Positions 1-7,798 of a DNA stretch of 32,624 bases are shown here, one piece after another. Made by a program: the position numbers and the translations under genes. The DNA comes from Acidobacteriota bacterium (GTDB taxonomy: Bacteria; Acidobacteriota; Vicinamibacteria; Vicinamibacterales; CAVVIG01). The stretch is from assembly GCA_017883165.1 (NCBI GenBank), contig JADGOC010000027.1:1-32624 (forward strand), given 5' to 3'. Below the pieces are notes generated by a model. The model was not told the origin of the DNA and did not search any database. It saw only the letters and a program-made list of their open reading frames with translations. Within the stretch, counting starts at the first letter, position 1. Every line of letters begins with the position of its first letter.

Positions 1-287
1 GATCTGTGTGCGCGCCGATCAGCCGGGCCGGCCGGAGTTGGCGGAAGCGCGGACTCCCCCGTCAGGCCAATAGGCCGCGACTGAAGGCAATCAGCCCCGA
101 CGGGCGCTCGCGGCACCGCATGATATGTGCCCGCGACGACGACGCTGCGGTTGGTGGCGGGATCGTTGCGCCTGGCGTACTCGCCGGCCGGAAGGATCCA
201 CGTGAGCGCCGCCGCCACCAACACGCCGACGAGCAGCAGAATCAACGGATGCGGCAGGCGGACGCGGCTCGTATCGGTCATTGGCAT
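1..287 (-). pseudogene. YfcC-like permease N-terminus, frame broken
   Basis: The reverse strand read from ATG at 287 (alternative ATG 281) gives a membrane-protein N-terminus: a short basic start, a hydrophobic segment (LILLLVGVLVAAALTW), then PAGEYARRNDPATNRSVVV and AGTYHAVPRAPVG. This matches what I know of the N-terminus of YfcC/DcuC-like carboxylate or amino-acid permeases. After about residue 67 the in-frame peptide becomes proline/arginine-rich and no longer looks like a permease. The +1 frame gives LIAFSRGLLA and then a stop, which resembles the expected continuation. The gene therefore seems to carry a frameshift plus a nonsense or deletion event near 85-100. The frame stays open to the window edge, so the ORF track does not list it. 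It could still be an intact divergent gene cut by the window boundary. Confidence 0.45.
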
Positions 288-562
288 CTTCGCTACGACG
301 ATGGACTGAGAACCGGCATGTGCAGATGAGCGGTTGGATGTTGTCGTAAAGCTCTCGCGCCCGTCAACCCGACGTGTGCCGGACGCGCTGTTCGCGAAGA
401 CGCGCGACTCATCTGTCCGATCCTGGGAAGCGGTTCCACAAGCGGTCGCTGTTCGATCTTGTTCGCCGCGATCGTTTGATCACCAAGCGAACCTTCTCCA
501 CGATTCACCCGTCCAACGTTGAAAGAAGCGAGCGTCGGGTGAAACAACTCAGTGGAGGGCTT

Positions 563-976
563 ATGAAGAATGCACACGTGGTCTTGAGTGTCCTGATGGC
601 GTCCGCGGCCGTGCTCGGCGGCGCATCGATCGCGCGAGCCGACGATCACAAAGTGACAGCCAACGTGCCGTTCGATTTCATGGTCGGCGGGTCGCGCATG
701 CCGGCTGGCCATTACATGATCACCACGGTGGGCGACAACACCGCCATGGTGGCGATCGCGAGCACGGACGCGCGACGGTCGGTGTACATGTTGACGATTC
801 CGCAGGCGTCCACGGACGGGAAGGCGGCGCCGCAGCTCGTGTTCGAGAAGGTCGAGAACCAGTACGTGCTCAGGCAGGTGACACTGGAGAGCAGCGACGG
901 GCACCGGGCCGTGGTCGCGCCGGCCAGCGCGAGGCGCGAGCTGGTCGCCGCCGCCTCGAGCACTCACATCCGCTGA
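563..976 (+). CDS. Small secreted protein of unknown function
   Basis: The track ORF begins at 374, but the supported start is ATG 563, preceded by GGAGGG at about 6 nt. From there the 137-residue product has a clean signal peptide (MKNAHVVLSVLMASAAVLGG, cleavage likely after ARA). The mature part starts DDHKVTANVPFDFMVGG and contains RMPAGHYMI. Short exported beta-rich proteins with a similar 'PFDF-VGG-PAGxY' opening are, to my knowledge, common in Acidobacteriota and have no assigned function. No catalytic motif, cysteine or transmembrane helix is seen in the mature part. It is monocistronic; a strong hairpin with a T-run lies about 210 bp downstream. Coding potential is good and the functional call is unknown. 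Confidence 0.75.
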   Translation: MKNAHVVLSVLMASAAVLGGASIARADDHKVTANVPFDFMVGGSRMPAGHYMITTVGDNTAMVAIASTDARRSVYMLTIPQASTDGKAAPQLVFEKVENQYVLRQVTLESSDGHRAVVAPASARRELVAAASSTHIR

Positions 977-1089
977 CGGGATGCGCGCCGCGAAGCTCGC
1001 GGCGCGCACCTCTGCTTCACTTGTCGGTCACGTTTGTAGCTGCTGGGCAGTAGACCCAATCGCCCGTGTTTCGCTTCGTGTCGCTTGGG

Positions 1090-1149
1090 TGGTGCCGGGG
1101 GCGGGAATCGAACCCACACGCCCCTTGCGGGACCCAGGATCTTCAGTCG
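1090..1149 (-). tRNA. 3' fragment of a class II (Leu-type) tRNA, partial
   Basis: The minus strand reads from an anticodon-loop-like CTGAAGA, through a long variable arm (TCCCGCAAGGGG), a T arm GTGGG-TTCGATT-CCCGC, and an acceptor 3' strand CCCCGGC-A-CCA. This is the 3' two-thirds of a class II tRNA, best fitting tRNA-Leu. The matching acceptor 5' strand (GCCGGGG) and a D arm are absent from the sequence upstream on that strand, so it cannot fold as a complete tRNA. A 3' tRNA end beginning near the anticodon loop is what site-specific integration into a tRNA leaves at one end of an element. I infer an attachment-site (attL/attR) relic. The loop triplet GAA would be wrong for leucine and suggests decay or a recombination crossover. 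Confidence 0.6.
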
Positions 1150-1186
1150 GGGGAATGTCGGAATCACCAGGGATCTGGAAGCGACT

Positions 1187-1221
1187 GGTCGAACGGTCCA
1201 TTGGGATCGTTCGACCTTTTT
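1187..1221 (+). terminator. Rho-independent terminator-like hairpin
   Basis: GGTCGAACG GTCC-ATTG-GGAT CGTTCGACC forms a 13-bp stem with one G-T wobble and a 4-nt loop, followed at once by TTTTT on the plus strand. The wobble becomes an A-C mismatch in the opposite transcript, so the plus strand is the likely RNA. It could end transcription from the 563-976 gene or from a lost gene between them. Confidence 0.6.
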
Positions 1222-1313
1222 CAGCGCCCATTGTCCCACATTGACCCGCGGACTCAAGCCGGCTGTATTTCGGAAGGGACTGCTGGCGGCGTGAACGCGC
1301 GGGTGGTTGTAAC

Positions 1314-1333
1314 GCCCCGGTGGGAACCGGGGC
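1314..1333. terminator. Hairpin 3' of the lipoprotein gene
   Basis: GCCCCGGT-GGGA-ACCGGGGC is a perfect 8-bp stem with a 4-nt loop, about 35 bp past the stop of the minus-strand lipoprotein gene. There is no T-run on either side, so it may be a transcript-end stabiliser rather than a classic terminator. Confidence 0.4.
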
Positions 1334-1367
1334 TTAGGAGCTGCGAAATGCTGCGAACGTCGGGCGG

Positions 1368-1826
1368 TTACTGCACTTGATATGTGAGGCGCACGGCAGC
1401 ATGAGTGCTGGTGGCACCCGTCGGCGCCAACGCAAAGAAGACCTGCACGGACGTGACGCCCGTGTCGGGTAACGTGATCGATTGAGACAGCGTAACCTGT
1501 CCGCTACCTTTGGCGACCGCGGCGCTGGGCTGGGAAGTGTTCAAGACCGTATTTGTTTGGTCTTCGATTACGAACACGACCTGGCCGGAGTCGGCGCTGT
1601 TCAAGGAATAGCCGGCCGTGCCGGTGAACGTGACGCTCTGGCCATGCAGAAGCTTTGTTCCGAGTGGCGGGGCCATGTCGGTGACGCTGCTGACGGAGTC
1701 CGGCACGGGAGCCGGAGCCATGGGAGAACTGCCGCATCCGACGGCAGTGAGCGACGACAGGATCAATGTCGTCATGACCGCGGCGAAGGTAGGCCGTTTC
1801 TGCGCGGGGAAATCAGTAAGAAACAT
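1368..1826 (-). CDS. Putative lipoprotein, beta-sandwich-like
   Basis: The product has 152 residues. The N-terminus carries a short polar segment, a hydrophobic stretch (FAAVMTTLILSSLTAV) and a lipobox-like VGC with Cys at about residue 31, followed by GSSPMAPAPVPD, typical of a lipoprotein linker. The mature part is Thr/Ser/Val-rich with alternating hydrophobic residues (HGQSVTFTGTAGYSL, TGVTSVQVFFAL), suggesting an immunoglobulin-like or other beta-sandwich domain. The start is ATG 1826 with AGGA about 6 nt upstream. The function is unknown; it probably sits on an envelope membrane facing the periplasm or outside. Together with the next gene it lies between the tRNA fragment and a truncated gene, so it may belong to a small acquired segment. 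Confidence 0.65.
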   Translation of the reverse strand: MFLTDFPAQKRPTFAAVMTTLILSSLTAVGCGSSPMAPAPVPDSVSSVTDMAPPLGTKLLHGQSVTFTGTAGYSLNSADSGQVVFVIEDQTNTVLNTSQPSAAVAKGSGQVTLSQSITLPDTGVTSVQVFFALAPTGATSTHAAVRLTYQVQ

Positions 1827-1835
1827 ACAATTTCC

Positions 1836-2273
1836 TTATGTTCTCACCATACGCTTCCCGTGCCGAAATGACCAGTGCTTGCGGCGCAGCTGTCTTGCCG
1901 CCCGAACGGGATTGCTGAGTCCATCCGCCGAAATACCTGGTCGGCTCACCCGATCGCGGCGTCGTCCTTTCGTCGACGTTATCAGCCGCTTGATTGAGAC
2001 GCTCTTCACGTTGCGCGCTCGCAACGAGTCGATCAACTCGTCGGAGATCGTAAAACGCGTATGAGCGTCGGTATCGATCATCTCGAAGGTGCGAGAATCA
2101 AAGGGATCGTTCGGATTCGGTTTGCGCAGAAGTAGCACCAGAGGCGAAGACTTGTCTGATAAGGCGTTCGTTTTGTCCGTCGGTTCGAGATGCCGGTATC
2201 GCACGGCAGCCTCGATGATCGCCCGCTCGTCAGCTCCGATCGCGACGGACGAAAAGGCGAGTGCTGCTTGCAT
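1836..2273 (-). CDS. Unknown protein, possible signal peptide, lower GC
   Basis: The track ORF reaches 2387, but its first 38 codons overlap a plus-strand coding remnant and look like a shadow. From ATG 2273 the 145-residue product begins MQAALAFSSVAIGADERAII, a possible short signal peptide, followed by a polar segment (LLLRKPNPNDPFDSRTFEM) and a basic tail ending HGKRMVRT. I recognise no family. Base composition is visibly lower in GC and codon choice less biased than in neighbouring genes, as expected of acquired DNA. No convincing ribosome site precedes the ATG, so the gene may itself be a 5'-truncated remnant. It runs toward the lipoprotein gene with 9 bp between them. Confidence 0.45.
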   Translation of the reverse strand: MQAALAFSSVAIGADERAIIEAAVRYRHLEPTDKTNALSDKSSPLVLLLRKPNPNDPFDSRTFEMIDTDAHTRFTISDELIDSLRARNVKSVSIKRLITSTKGRRRDRVSRPGISADGLSNPVRAARQLRRKHWSFRHGKRMVRT

Positions 2274-2381
2274 GAGGCCGCCGCGAAGAAGGCGGGCTTC
2301 GCGAACGCGGACGCCATCGGTCCCTACCTGCGCTCGCTGATCGCGCTGCACCACGACACGCTGGCGACGGTGGTGAAATAA
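2262..2381 (+). pseudogene. C-terminal remnant of an unknown gene
   Basis: The plus-strand frame ending TAA at 2379-2381 reads EAAAKKAGFANADAIGPYLR and then SLIALHHDTLATVVK. It has strongly GC-ending third positions, as in this genome's resident genes. Immediately 5' of about 2262 the composition and coding character change and no start codon with a ribosome site is present. I read this as the last ~35-40 codons of a resident gene whose 5' part was lost when foreign DNA was joined here. I do not recognise the family. Confidence 0.4.
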
Positions 2382-2448
2382 AGCCAAGGCGCTATATCGG
2401 TTTCCCGCCCTCGCACCGAAAAGAGAGGGTAACCCCTAAGGAGAACCT

Positions 2449-2661
2449 GTGTTCTGGTGGTTTGAACGCCGCGGCGAATTCCTGCGATACGAAGCGCGCG
2501 ACCTCCACGCCGGCGGCTTCGAACTGCGCGTCATCAACCCCGACGGAACCGAACACGTCGAAAACTTCTCCGATTCGGGCGACCTCGCCAGACGCCAGGT
2601 CACCTTCGAGCACGACCTCGCCACCGAGGGCTGGACCGGCCCGCACGGCTGGAACCTCTAA
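2449..2661 (+). CDS. Small conserved hypothetical protein (70 aa)
   Basis: The start is GTG 2449 with a near-perfect Shine-Dalgarno sequence, TAAGGAG, 5 nt upstream. The 70-residue product (FWWFERRGEFLRYEARDL..., ending TEGWTGPHGWNL) has no signal peptide or membrane segment, an acidic composition and several aromatics. The layout FELRVINPDGTEHVENF suggests a small beta-sheet protein. Proteins of this type occur in Acidobacteriota as far as I recall, with no assigned role. It lies 38 bp upstream of the amidohydrolase on the same strand and could be co-transcribed with it. I cannot assign a function. Confidence 0.75.
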   Translation: MFWWFERRGEFLRYEARDLHAGGFELRVINPDGTEHVENFSDSGDLARRQVTFEHDLATEGWTGPHGWNL

Positions 2662-2699
2662 GACTCCGCGCGGTATCATCAGGGCCGCAAGAAAGAGTC

Positions 2700-3905
2700 A
2701 TGATGCGACCGCTCGTCTTCATCTGCGCGTTCGTTGCCCTGGCGGCGGCACTCGCGGCGGCGTCCCTCCCCGCTCAGGGAACACGCACGGTCATCGCGGT
2801 GACGACGCTCATCGACGGACGCGGCCAGTCGTCCCGCGACACGCGCATCGTCGTCCAAGGCTCCAAGATCGTCGCGATCGATCCGAACGCAGCGCCGATC
2901 GATTACGACCTGCGCGGCCTGACCGTCACGCCCGGCTGGATCGACACGCACATCCACCTGAACTGGCACTTCGACGCGAATCACAAATCCCTCAGCGGAA
3001 ACGAAAAGCCCGAAGACGCGGCGCTCTACTCCGCCGAAGACGCCTGGGTGACGCTGCAGGACGGCTTCACCACGGTGCAGAGCCTCGGAGCATTCATTGA
3101 CAAGGCGGTGCGCGACCGCATCGACCAGGGGCTGCTGCCCGGCCCGCGGATCCTCACCTCGCTGCGCCAGATTACCGACCTCAGCGGCGATGCCGACGCG
3201 CTCCGCGCGCTCGTCCGCCAGACGAAAGCCGACGGCGCGGACGTGATCAAGCTGTTCGCGACCTCCGGCCTCGGCGCGGGCGGCAACCAAACGATGAGCA
3301 ATGACCAGATTCAGGCGACCTGCGGTGAAGCAAGAGCTGTAGGCCTGCGATCGGTCGTCCACGCCATCGGCGACGCCGGCGCGCGGGCGGCGGTCATGGC
3401 CGGCTGCACCTCGATCGAGCACGGCACGTTTCTCACCGACGAGACGCTCGACCTCATGGCCGCGCGCGGCACCTACTTCGATCCGAACCTGCTCGTGCTC
3501 CACAACTACCTCGACAACCGCGGCGGCTTCTCGTTTTCGACCGAGACCCTGGCGACGATCGAGAAAGGGATCGCGCCGACGATCGACGTCCTGCGCCGCG
3601 CGCGCGCGCGCCACGTGAAGATCATCTTCGGCACCGACGCGGTGGCCGGCGCGCACGGCCGCAACGCCGAAGAATTCGTCTATCGCGTCCGCGACGCGCA
3701 CGAGGCGCCGATGGACGCCCTCATGAGCGCCACCTCGGTCTCCGCCGAGTCGCTGGGCCTCGGGCGCCAGATCGGCACGATCGCTCCGGGCTTCGACGCC
3801 GATCTCGTCGCGGTCGACGGCAATCCGCTGACCGACATCACCGCGGTCCGGCGCGTCGTCTTCGTCATGAAAGGCGGTAGGATCTACCGCAACGGGAGAA
3901 ACTGA
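2700..3905 (+). CDS. Secreted amidohydrolase (imidazolonepropionase-like)
   Basis: This 401-residue metal-dependent hydrolase belongs to the amidohydrolase superfamily, imidazolonepropionase/prolidase-like branch. An N-terminal signal peptide (FICAFVALAAALAAASLPAQG) points to export. The metal-binding elements appear in order: HxH in GWIDTHIHLNWH (about residues 84/86), a lysine candidate in GADVIKLFATSG, histidines in SVVHAIGDAG and SIEHGTFL, and the catalytic Asp in IIFGTDAVAG. The usual N- and C-terminal beta-sandwich halves are present, ending with PGFDADLVAVDGNPL. Length is normal for the family. Substrates of such exported enzymes are usually unproven; small N-acyl compounds or dipeptides are plausible. 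A GTG-started gene follows after 1 bp, so the two are probably translationally coupled. Confidence 0.88.
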   Translation: MMRPLVFICAFVALAAALAAASLPAQGTRTVIAVTTLIDGRGQSSRDTRIVVQGSKIVAIDPNAAPIDYDLRGLTVTPGWIDTHIHLNWHFDANHKSLSGNEKPEDAALYSAEDAWVTLQDGFTTVQSLGAFIDKAVRDRIDQGLLPGPRILTSLRQITDLSGDADALRALVRQTKADGADVIKLFATSGLGAGGNQTMSNDQIQATCGEARAVGLRSVVHAIGDAGARAAVMAGCTSIEHGTFLTDETLDLMAARGTYFDPNLLVLHNYLDNRGGFSFSTETLATIEKGIAPTIDVLRRARARHVKIIFGTDAVAGAHGRNAEEFVYRVRDAHEAPMDALMSATSVSAESLGLGRQIGTIAPGFDADLVAVDGNPLTDITAVRRVVFVMKGGRIYRNGRN

Positions 3906-3906
3906 C

Positions 3907-4275
3907 GTGGTCGACGTGTCCGTGCAGGGCGATCGGGTCGTGTTCGATGTCGAAGGGCTGGATCAGTTGTGGGCGCTGCGAACCCGTCTGCAGATTCCGC
4001 TGGCGCACGTCGCGGCCGTCGAGTCCGATCCGGGACAAGTCGGCCGCTGGTGGCACGGCTTCAGGTTGATGGGCACCTCGGTGCCGGGATTGTTTGCCGC
4101 CGGAACGTTCTACTACCACGGCGAAATGGTGTTCTGGGACGTCCGCGATCCCGCCCAGACGATCATCGTCTCGCTCGTGCACGAGCGGTACAAGAAGCTG
4201 ATTCTCGAAGTCGCCGATCCCGCGGCGACCGTCGCCCAGCTGCGCGCGGCGCTCAAGGGCCAGACGGCGCACTAA
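3907..4275 (+). CDS. Bacterial PH-like domain protein, unknown
   Basis: The product has 122 residues and starts at GTG 3907, 1 bp after the amidohydrolase stop. There is no signal peptide or long hydrophobic helix. The pattern of beta strands (DVSVQGDRVVFDVEG, IPLAHVAAVESDP, GTFYYHGEMVFWDV, TIIVSLVHERYKKLILEV) followed by a C-terminal helix (VAQLRAALKG) resembles bacterial pleckstrin-homology-like domains. That fold call rests on pattern only. Tight spacing suggests an operon with the amidohydrolase, although that enzyme is exported and this protein appears cytoplasmic. It ends 1 bp before the convergent minus-strand gene. Confidence 0.7.
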   Translation: MVDVSVQGDRVVFDVEGLDQLWALRTRLQIPLAHVAAVESDPGQVGRWWHGFRLMGTSVPGLFAAGTFYYHGEMVFWDVRDPAQTIIVSLVHERYKKLILEVADPAATVAQLRAALKGQTAH

Positions 4276-4276
4276 G

Positions 4277-4636
4277 CTAGTGCACCTGGGTTGAGGCCGG
4301 CACCGCGGGCTGCGCGAGCACACGCGCGATCATCGCCTCGAGCCGCGCCTGCTCAATCTGAAACGGCCCGGCAACCGCGGCGCCGAGCGTGATCTCGATC
4401 GCGATCACCACGCCGCCGTCCTCGAACGGGTTGACGATCCAGCTCAGGCCCCGCAGCACCACCGGACGATCCGGCTCGGTGGGATTCTTGAGGCGGCCCA
4501 TCGTGCGCAGCATGCTCTCGAGCACGCTGCGGACGTCATCGTCTGTCCACGCGCCCGCCTCGCGCACGACGCCGTCGATCGTCTCAGTGGTCGCGAAGGC
4601 GGTGCCGCGCAGCCACACGTCTACCGGAAACGCCAT
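4277..4636 (-). CDS. Small hypothetical protein (119 aa)
   Basis: The start is ATG 4636 with GAGGTGA about 9 nt upstream. The product (MAFPVDVWLRGTAFATTETI..., ending PAVPASTQVH) has no membrane segment or signal peptide. It mixes helix-forming (DDVRSVLESMLRTMGRL) and strand-forming (PVVLRGLSWIVNPFEDGG) segments, and I recognise no family. It begins 16 bp after the DUF255 gene stop and is very probably its operon partner. It converges with the PH-like gene, leaving a single base between the two stop codons. Confidence 0.65.
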   Translation of the reverse strand: MAFPVDVWLRGTAFATTETIDGVVREAGAWTDDDVRSVLESMLRTMGRLKNPTEPDRPVVLRGLSWIVNPFEDGGVVIAIEITLGAAVAGPFQIEQARLEAMIARVLAQPAVPASTQVH

Positions 4637-4652
4637 GAATCAATTCACCTCG

Positions 4653-6791
4653 TCAGGCATGGGTTTGGCGTTCCAACTCCTCGACTGACGTCACAGGCTG
4701 TTGGCACGTGAAGTCGTGGCAGACGTAGGCCGCCGCCCGGCCGCCGACTTCGGCCATCGCGCCGACAAATGGCAGCCGCGCGGCGAGCGCGCGCTGACGC
4801 TCGCGTCCCGCGCTCACCGTCACCGCGAACGGCAGATACTGACGCGCCGCCGCCCGCTCGAGCTCCTCGCGGCCCTCGTCGCCGACGATGGCGATTTGCT
4901 GGAGGCCGGCGAGGTACATGGAGAGCGCCGCCGCCATCATCGGCACGGCGCGCCCCATCTGCTCCAACCGGGAACCGAACGAGCGTAATGTACGATCGAT
5001 CCGCTCGCTCCAGATCGGATCGGGCACCAGATGCGACAGCACGAGGAGGTTGACGACCGACACCGAGCTCGCGGTCGGTTCGGCGCCGTCGTAGTCTTCT
5101 TTCATCCGCAGCAGCACACTCGCGTCTGTGCCTGTCGTGCTGAACCAGCCGGCGCCGGCCTCGTCCCAGAACAGTTCGTCCTGGCGCCGCTGCAGCGTGA
5201 TCGCCCACTCGAGCCACGCGGGATCCGCGTCGGCCTGGAAGAGCTCGAGCAGCCCGAAGATCAGACAGGCGTAGTCTTCGGCGTACGCGTCGATGTCGGC
5301 GTGGCTGTCGCGATACCGCCGCACGAGCGTGCGCGTGTCCGGATGCCACAGCCGATCGCGAATGAAGCCGGCCGCCTGGCGCGCCGCCTGCAGATACGGC
5401 TCGCCCGCGTCGCCGTCGGCGGGGCCCATGGCGCGCAGGACGCGCGAGCCGCGCGCGAAGGCACCGATCATCAGGCCGTTCCATGCGGTGAGCACCTTGT
5501 CGTCGAGGTGCGGCCGCGGCCGCCCCAGCCGCGCTTCGAACAGACGCACGCGCGCACGGTTCAGCACGTCGACGACCTCGGCCGCGTCTATCGTGGTTTG
5601 GCGCGCGATCTCGTCGACCGAGTGCGCGACGTAGAGAAGATTCTTGCCGGTGAACTCCTGCTGCGGATCGACCGGCGCGTTGCCACCTGGCTCGATGCCG
5701 AAGCGCAGCGTGAAGGTTGCGGCGTCGGCGCCGAGAATCTCGTCGATCTCCTCCGCCCGCCACAGATAGAACGCGCCTTCGGTCTTGTGCGGGTTCGTCT
5801 CCCCCGCGTGCTCCGGCGGCACGCTGTCGGCGTCTTCCGCCGAATAGAAGCCGCCGCCTTCGCCGGTCATCTCGCGCCGGACGTAGAGCAGCGTATCTTC
5901 CGCGACCTCCGCGTAGAACGGATCGCCGGAAATCTGGGCGCCTTCGAGGTAGGCCAGCGCGAGCTGCGCCTGGTCGTACAGCATCTTTTCGAAATGGGGC
6001 ACGCGCCATCCCGCGTCCACCGAGTACCGATGGAACCCGCCGCCGATGTGATCGCGCATGCCGCCGAGGGCCATCGCCCGCAGGGTGCGCAGCGACATCT
6101 CACGCGCGGCATCGTCTCCACCGCGCCCGGCCGCGCGGGCGTGCTCGCGGAAGAGAAACAGCAGCTCGCTCGGGCGCGGAAACTTCGGCGCGTCGCCGAA
6201 GCCGCCGTGGCGCGGATCGAAGGCTTCGCGGAACTGCGTGACCGCCGTGGCGAGGGCGTCGGCGCCGGGCAGGCCGGACGGCGCGGCCGCCTGCGCGGCC
6301 TGCTTCAGCTGCGCGGTCAGCGCCTCGGCGGATTGCGCCACCTTCGCGCGATCGCCCTTCCACACGCGCGCGATCTCCTGGAGGATGTCGATGAATCCCG
6401 GGCGCCCCCACTTCGCGGAGGGCGGGAAGTAGGTGCCGCCGTAAAACGGCTTGAGATCGGGCGTCAGCCACACGCTCATGGGCCAGCCGCCGGATCCGGT
6501 CGTCGCCTGCACGAACGTCATGTAGACGCGATCGACGTCGGGACGCTCTTCGCGATCGACCTTGATCGAGACGAAGTGCTCGTTGAGAACCGCCGCCACC
6601 GAGTCGTTCTCGAACGACTCGTGCGCCATCACGTGGCACCAGTGGCACGTCGAATAGCCGATGGAGAGGAAGATCGGCTTGTCTTCGGATCGCGCCTTCG
6701 CGAACGCCTCGTCGCCCCACGCGAACCAGTCGACGGGGTTCTGTGCGTGCTGCAGAAGGTACGGGCTGCGCTCTCGCGCGAGGTGGTTCAT
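4653..6791 (-). CDS. DUF255 thioredoxin-like protein (YyaL family)
   Basis: This 712-residue member of the DUF255/YyaL (SSP411-like) family starts at ATG 6791 ([20 protein letters not shown]). The 889-residue track ORF runs upstream into the YihY gene in another frame, and its first 177 codons are a shadow. The N-terminal thioredoxin-like domain holds the signature STCHWCHVM (a CxxC-type motif, about residues 47-55) followed by HESFEND and the [12 protein letters not shown] block. The rest is an alpha/alpha-barrel resembling six-hairpin glycosidases or N-acylglucosamine epimerases, with [18 protein letters not shown]-like motifs (here GGGFHRY and [10 protein letters not shown]). The biochemical role of the family is not settled. 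No clear Shine-Dalgarno sequence is visible; the start lies 8 bp after the YihY stop, implying coupling. Confidence 0.9.
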   Translation of the reverse strand: MNHLARERSPYLLQHAQNPVDWFAWGDEAFAKARSEDKPIFLSIGYSTCHWCHVMAHESFENDSVAAVLNEHFVSIKVDREERPDVDRVYMTFVQATTGSGGWPMSVWLTPDLKPFYGGTYFPPSAKWGRPGFIDILQEIARVWKGDRAKVAQSAEALTAQLKQAAQAAAPSGLPGADALATAVTQFREAFDPRHGGFGDAPKFPRPSELLFLFREHARAAGRGGDDAAREMSLRTLRAMALGGMRDHIGGGFHRYSVDAGWRVPHFEKMLYDQAQLALAYLEGAQISGDPFYAEVAEDTLLYVRREMTGEGGGFYSAEDADSVPPEHAGETNPHKTEGAFYLWRAEEIDEILGADAATFTLRFGIEPGGNAPVDPQQEFTGKNLLYVAHSVDEIARQTTIDAAEVVDVLNRARVRLFEARLGRPRPHLDDKVLTAWNGLMIGAFARGSRVLRAMGPADGDAGEPYLQAARQAAGFIRDRLWHPDTRTLVRRYRDSHADIDAYAEDYACLIFGLLELFQADADPAWLEWAITLQRRQDELFWDEAGAGWFSTTGTDASVLLRMKEDYDGAEPTASSVSVVNLLVLSHLVPDPIWSERIDRTLRSFGSRLEQMGRAVPMMAAALSMYLAGLQQIAIVGDEGREELERAAARQYLPFAVTVSAGRERQRALAARLPFVGAMAEVGGRAAAYVCHDFTCQQPVTSVEELERQTHA

Positions 6792-6799
6792 CGGTTGTC

Positions 6800-7717
6800 T
6801 CACGCCCGCGGCGAAAGCGCCGCCGGCACTTCCTCCGCCCGCTCGCGCCGCAGCCGCGCGTACGCGGCCGTGAACTCGACGCCGTACAGCAGAATCACCG
6901 CCTGCAGATACACCCACACGAGAAACACCACCACCGCGGCGATCGAGCCGTTGACGCGCGTGAAGCGCGTCATATCGCGCACGTACCACGCGAACGCTTC
7001 GAGGACGCCTTTCCACAGCAGCCCGGTCACGAGGGCGCCAAGCCAGACGTCGCGGAACCGCACCTTGGCATTCGGCACGAAGTAGTACACGAGCCCGACG
7101 ACGAGGATGAAGAACAGCGTGGTCGCATGGCGGACTGTGAATCCGCGCAGCACGACGAGGCCCGGGAATCCCTCGAGGACGCCGGTGAACCAGCTCGCGC
7201 CCACCACTTGCGACGCGCTGACGAGCAGCAGCGTGATCAGCAGAATCAACCCCGCCACGAGCAGCATGACGAACGAAAACAGCTTGTGTTTCCAGAAGCT
7301 GCGCTGCTGTTCCACGCCCCACGCGTAGTTGACCGCCGTGCTGATGGCGCCAAACACGCCGAGCGCGCCCCAGACGAGCGCGATCGTGCCGGCAACGCCG
7401 AGCGTGACGCGGCTGGTCCGGAACGCATCGAGCTGCGCCGTGATGAACTCGAACTGCGTCGGAAAATACTTGAGGACGAAGGTGAGGACGGTGTTGCGGT
7501 TGCCGGCGTCAGCCGTCGCGCTGCCGAGGAGCGAGAAGGCGAGCAGGAAAAAGGGGAACAGCGACAACAGCGCGTAGTAGGCGATCGACGCCGCATACGT
7601 GAGGTCGTCGCTGTCGTAGAAGCCTTGCAACCCGCGCCACGCCGAGAGCCCGGACAGCGTGATGACGTCGCGGACACCCCGGCCGAGAGCGGCGCCGGCC
7701 CGCTTCGCGCTGTTCAC
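6800..7717 (-). CDS. YihY/virulence factor BrkB family membrane protein
   Basis: This 305-residue inner-membrane protein starts at GTG 7717. The signature of the YihY/BrkB family is present: [19 protein letters not shown] near residues 39-57, followed by five further hydrophobic segments ([80 protein letters not shown]). Near the end is the conserved [10 protein letters not shown]. Members were once annotated as tRNA-processing RNase BN, which was a mistake; the real function is unknown, with envelope or transport roles proposed. No Shine-Dalgarno sequence is visible, but CATAAT lies 6 nt before the start, which suggests a leaderless transcript. It is first in the operon with the DUF255 gene. 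Confidence 0.92.
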   Translation of the reverse strand: MNSAKRAGAALGRGVRDVITLSGLSAWRGLQGFYDSDDLTYAASIAYYALLSLFPFFLLAFSLLGSATADAGNRNTVLTFVLKYFPTQFEFITAQLDAFRTSRVTLGVAGTIALVWGALGVFGAISTAVNYAWGVEQQRSFWKHKLFSFVMLLVAGLILLITLLLVSASQVVGASWFTGVLEGFPGLVVLRGFTVRHATTLFFILVVGLVYYFVPNAKVRFRDVWLGALVTGLLWKGVLEAFAWYVRDMTRFTRVNGSIAAVVVFLVWVYLQAVILLYGVEFTAAYARLRRERAEEVPAALSPRA

Positions 7718-7723
7718 GCTGCC

Positions 7724-7729
7724 ATTATG
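7724..7729 (-). promoter_or_regulatory. -10 box 6 nt before YihY start (leaderless)
   Basis: The minus strand reads CATAAT-GGCAGC-GTG. With a transcript start 6-8 nt after the -10 box, the mRNA would begin at or next to the GTG codon. No ribosome site is present. This is one of five similar arrangements in the window. Confidence 0.4.
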
Positions 7730-7798
7730 TCAGGCGGCCCGACTTGACTCCACCCACGACGTGGCAACCGTGCGCGCCGTGGGCGGGGTCATCAGCGG

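Larger units (their letters stand above)
977..1367. other. Intergenic stretch with tRNA fragment and hairpins
   Basis: There is no protein gene here. The stretch holds the tRNA 3' fragment (1090-1149), a 13-bp hairpin with T-run (1187-1221) and a second 8-bp hairpin (1314-1333), each listed separately. The overlapping track ORFs with 'GRESNPHAPCGTQDLQS' or 'NRTHTPLAGPRIFS' are translations of the tRNA fragment. Confidence 0.7.

Noticed and set aside
981-1380. Overlapping ORFs with GRESNPHAPCGTQDLQS / NRTHTPLAGPRIFS peptides
   Set aside because: They are translations of the antisense of a tRNA 3' end, a well-known source of false 'conserved hypothetical' proteins.
5031-7085. 684-residue plus-strand ORF
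   Set aside because: It is antisense to the DUF255 and YihY genes, whose motifs are clear; no start site or domain supports it.
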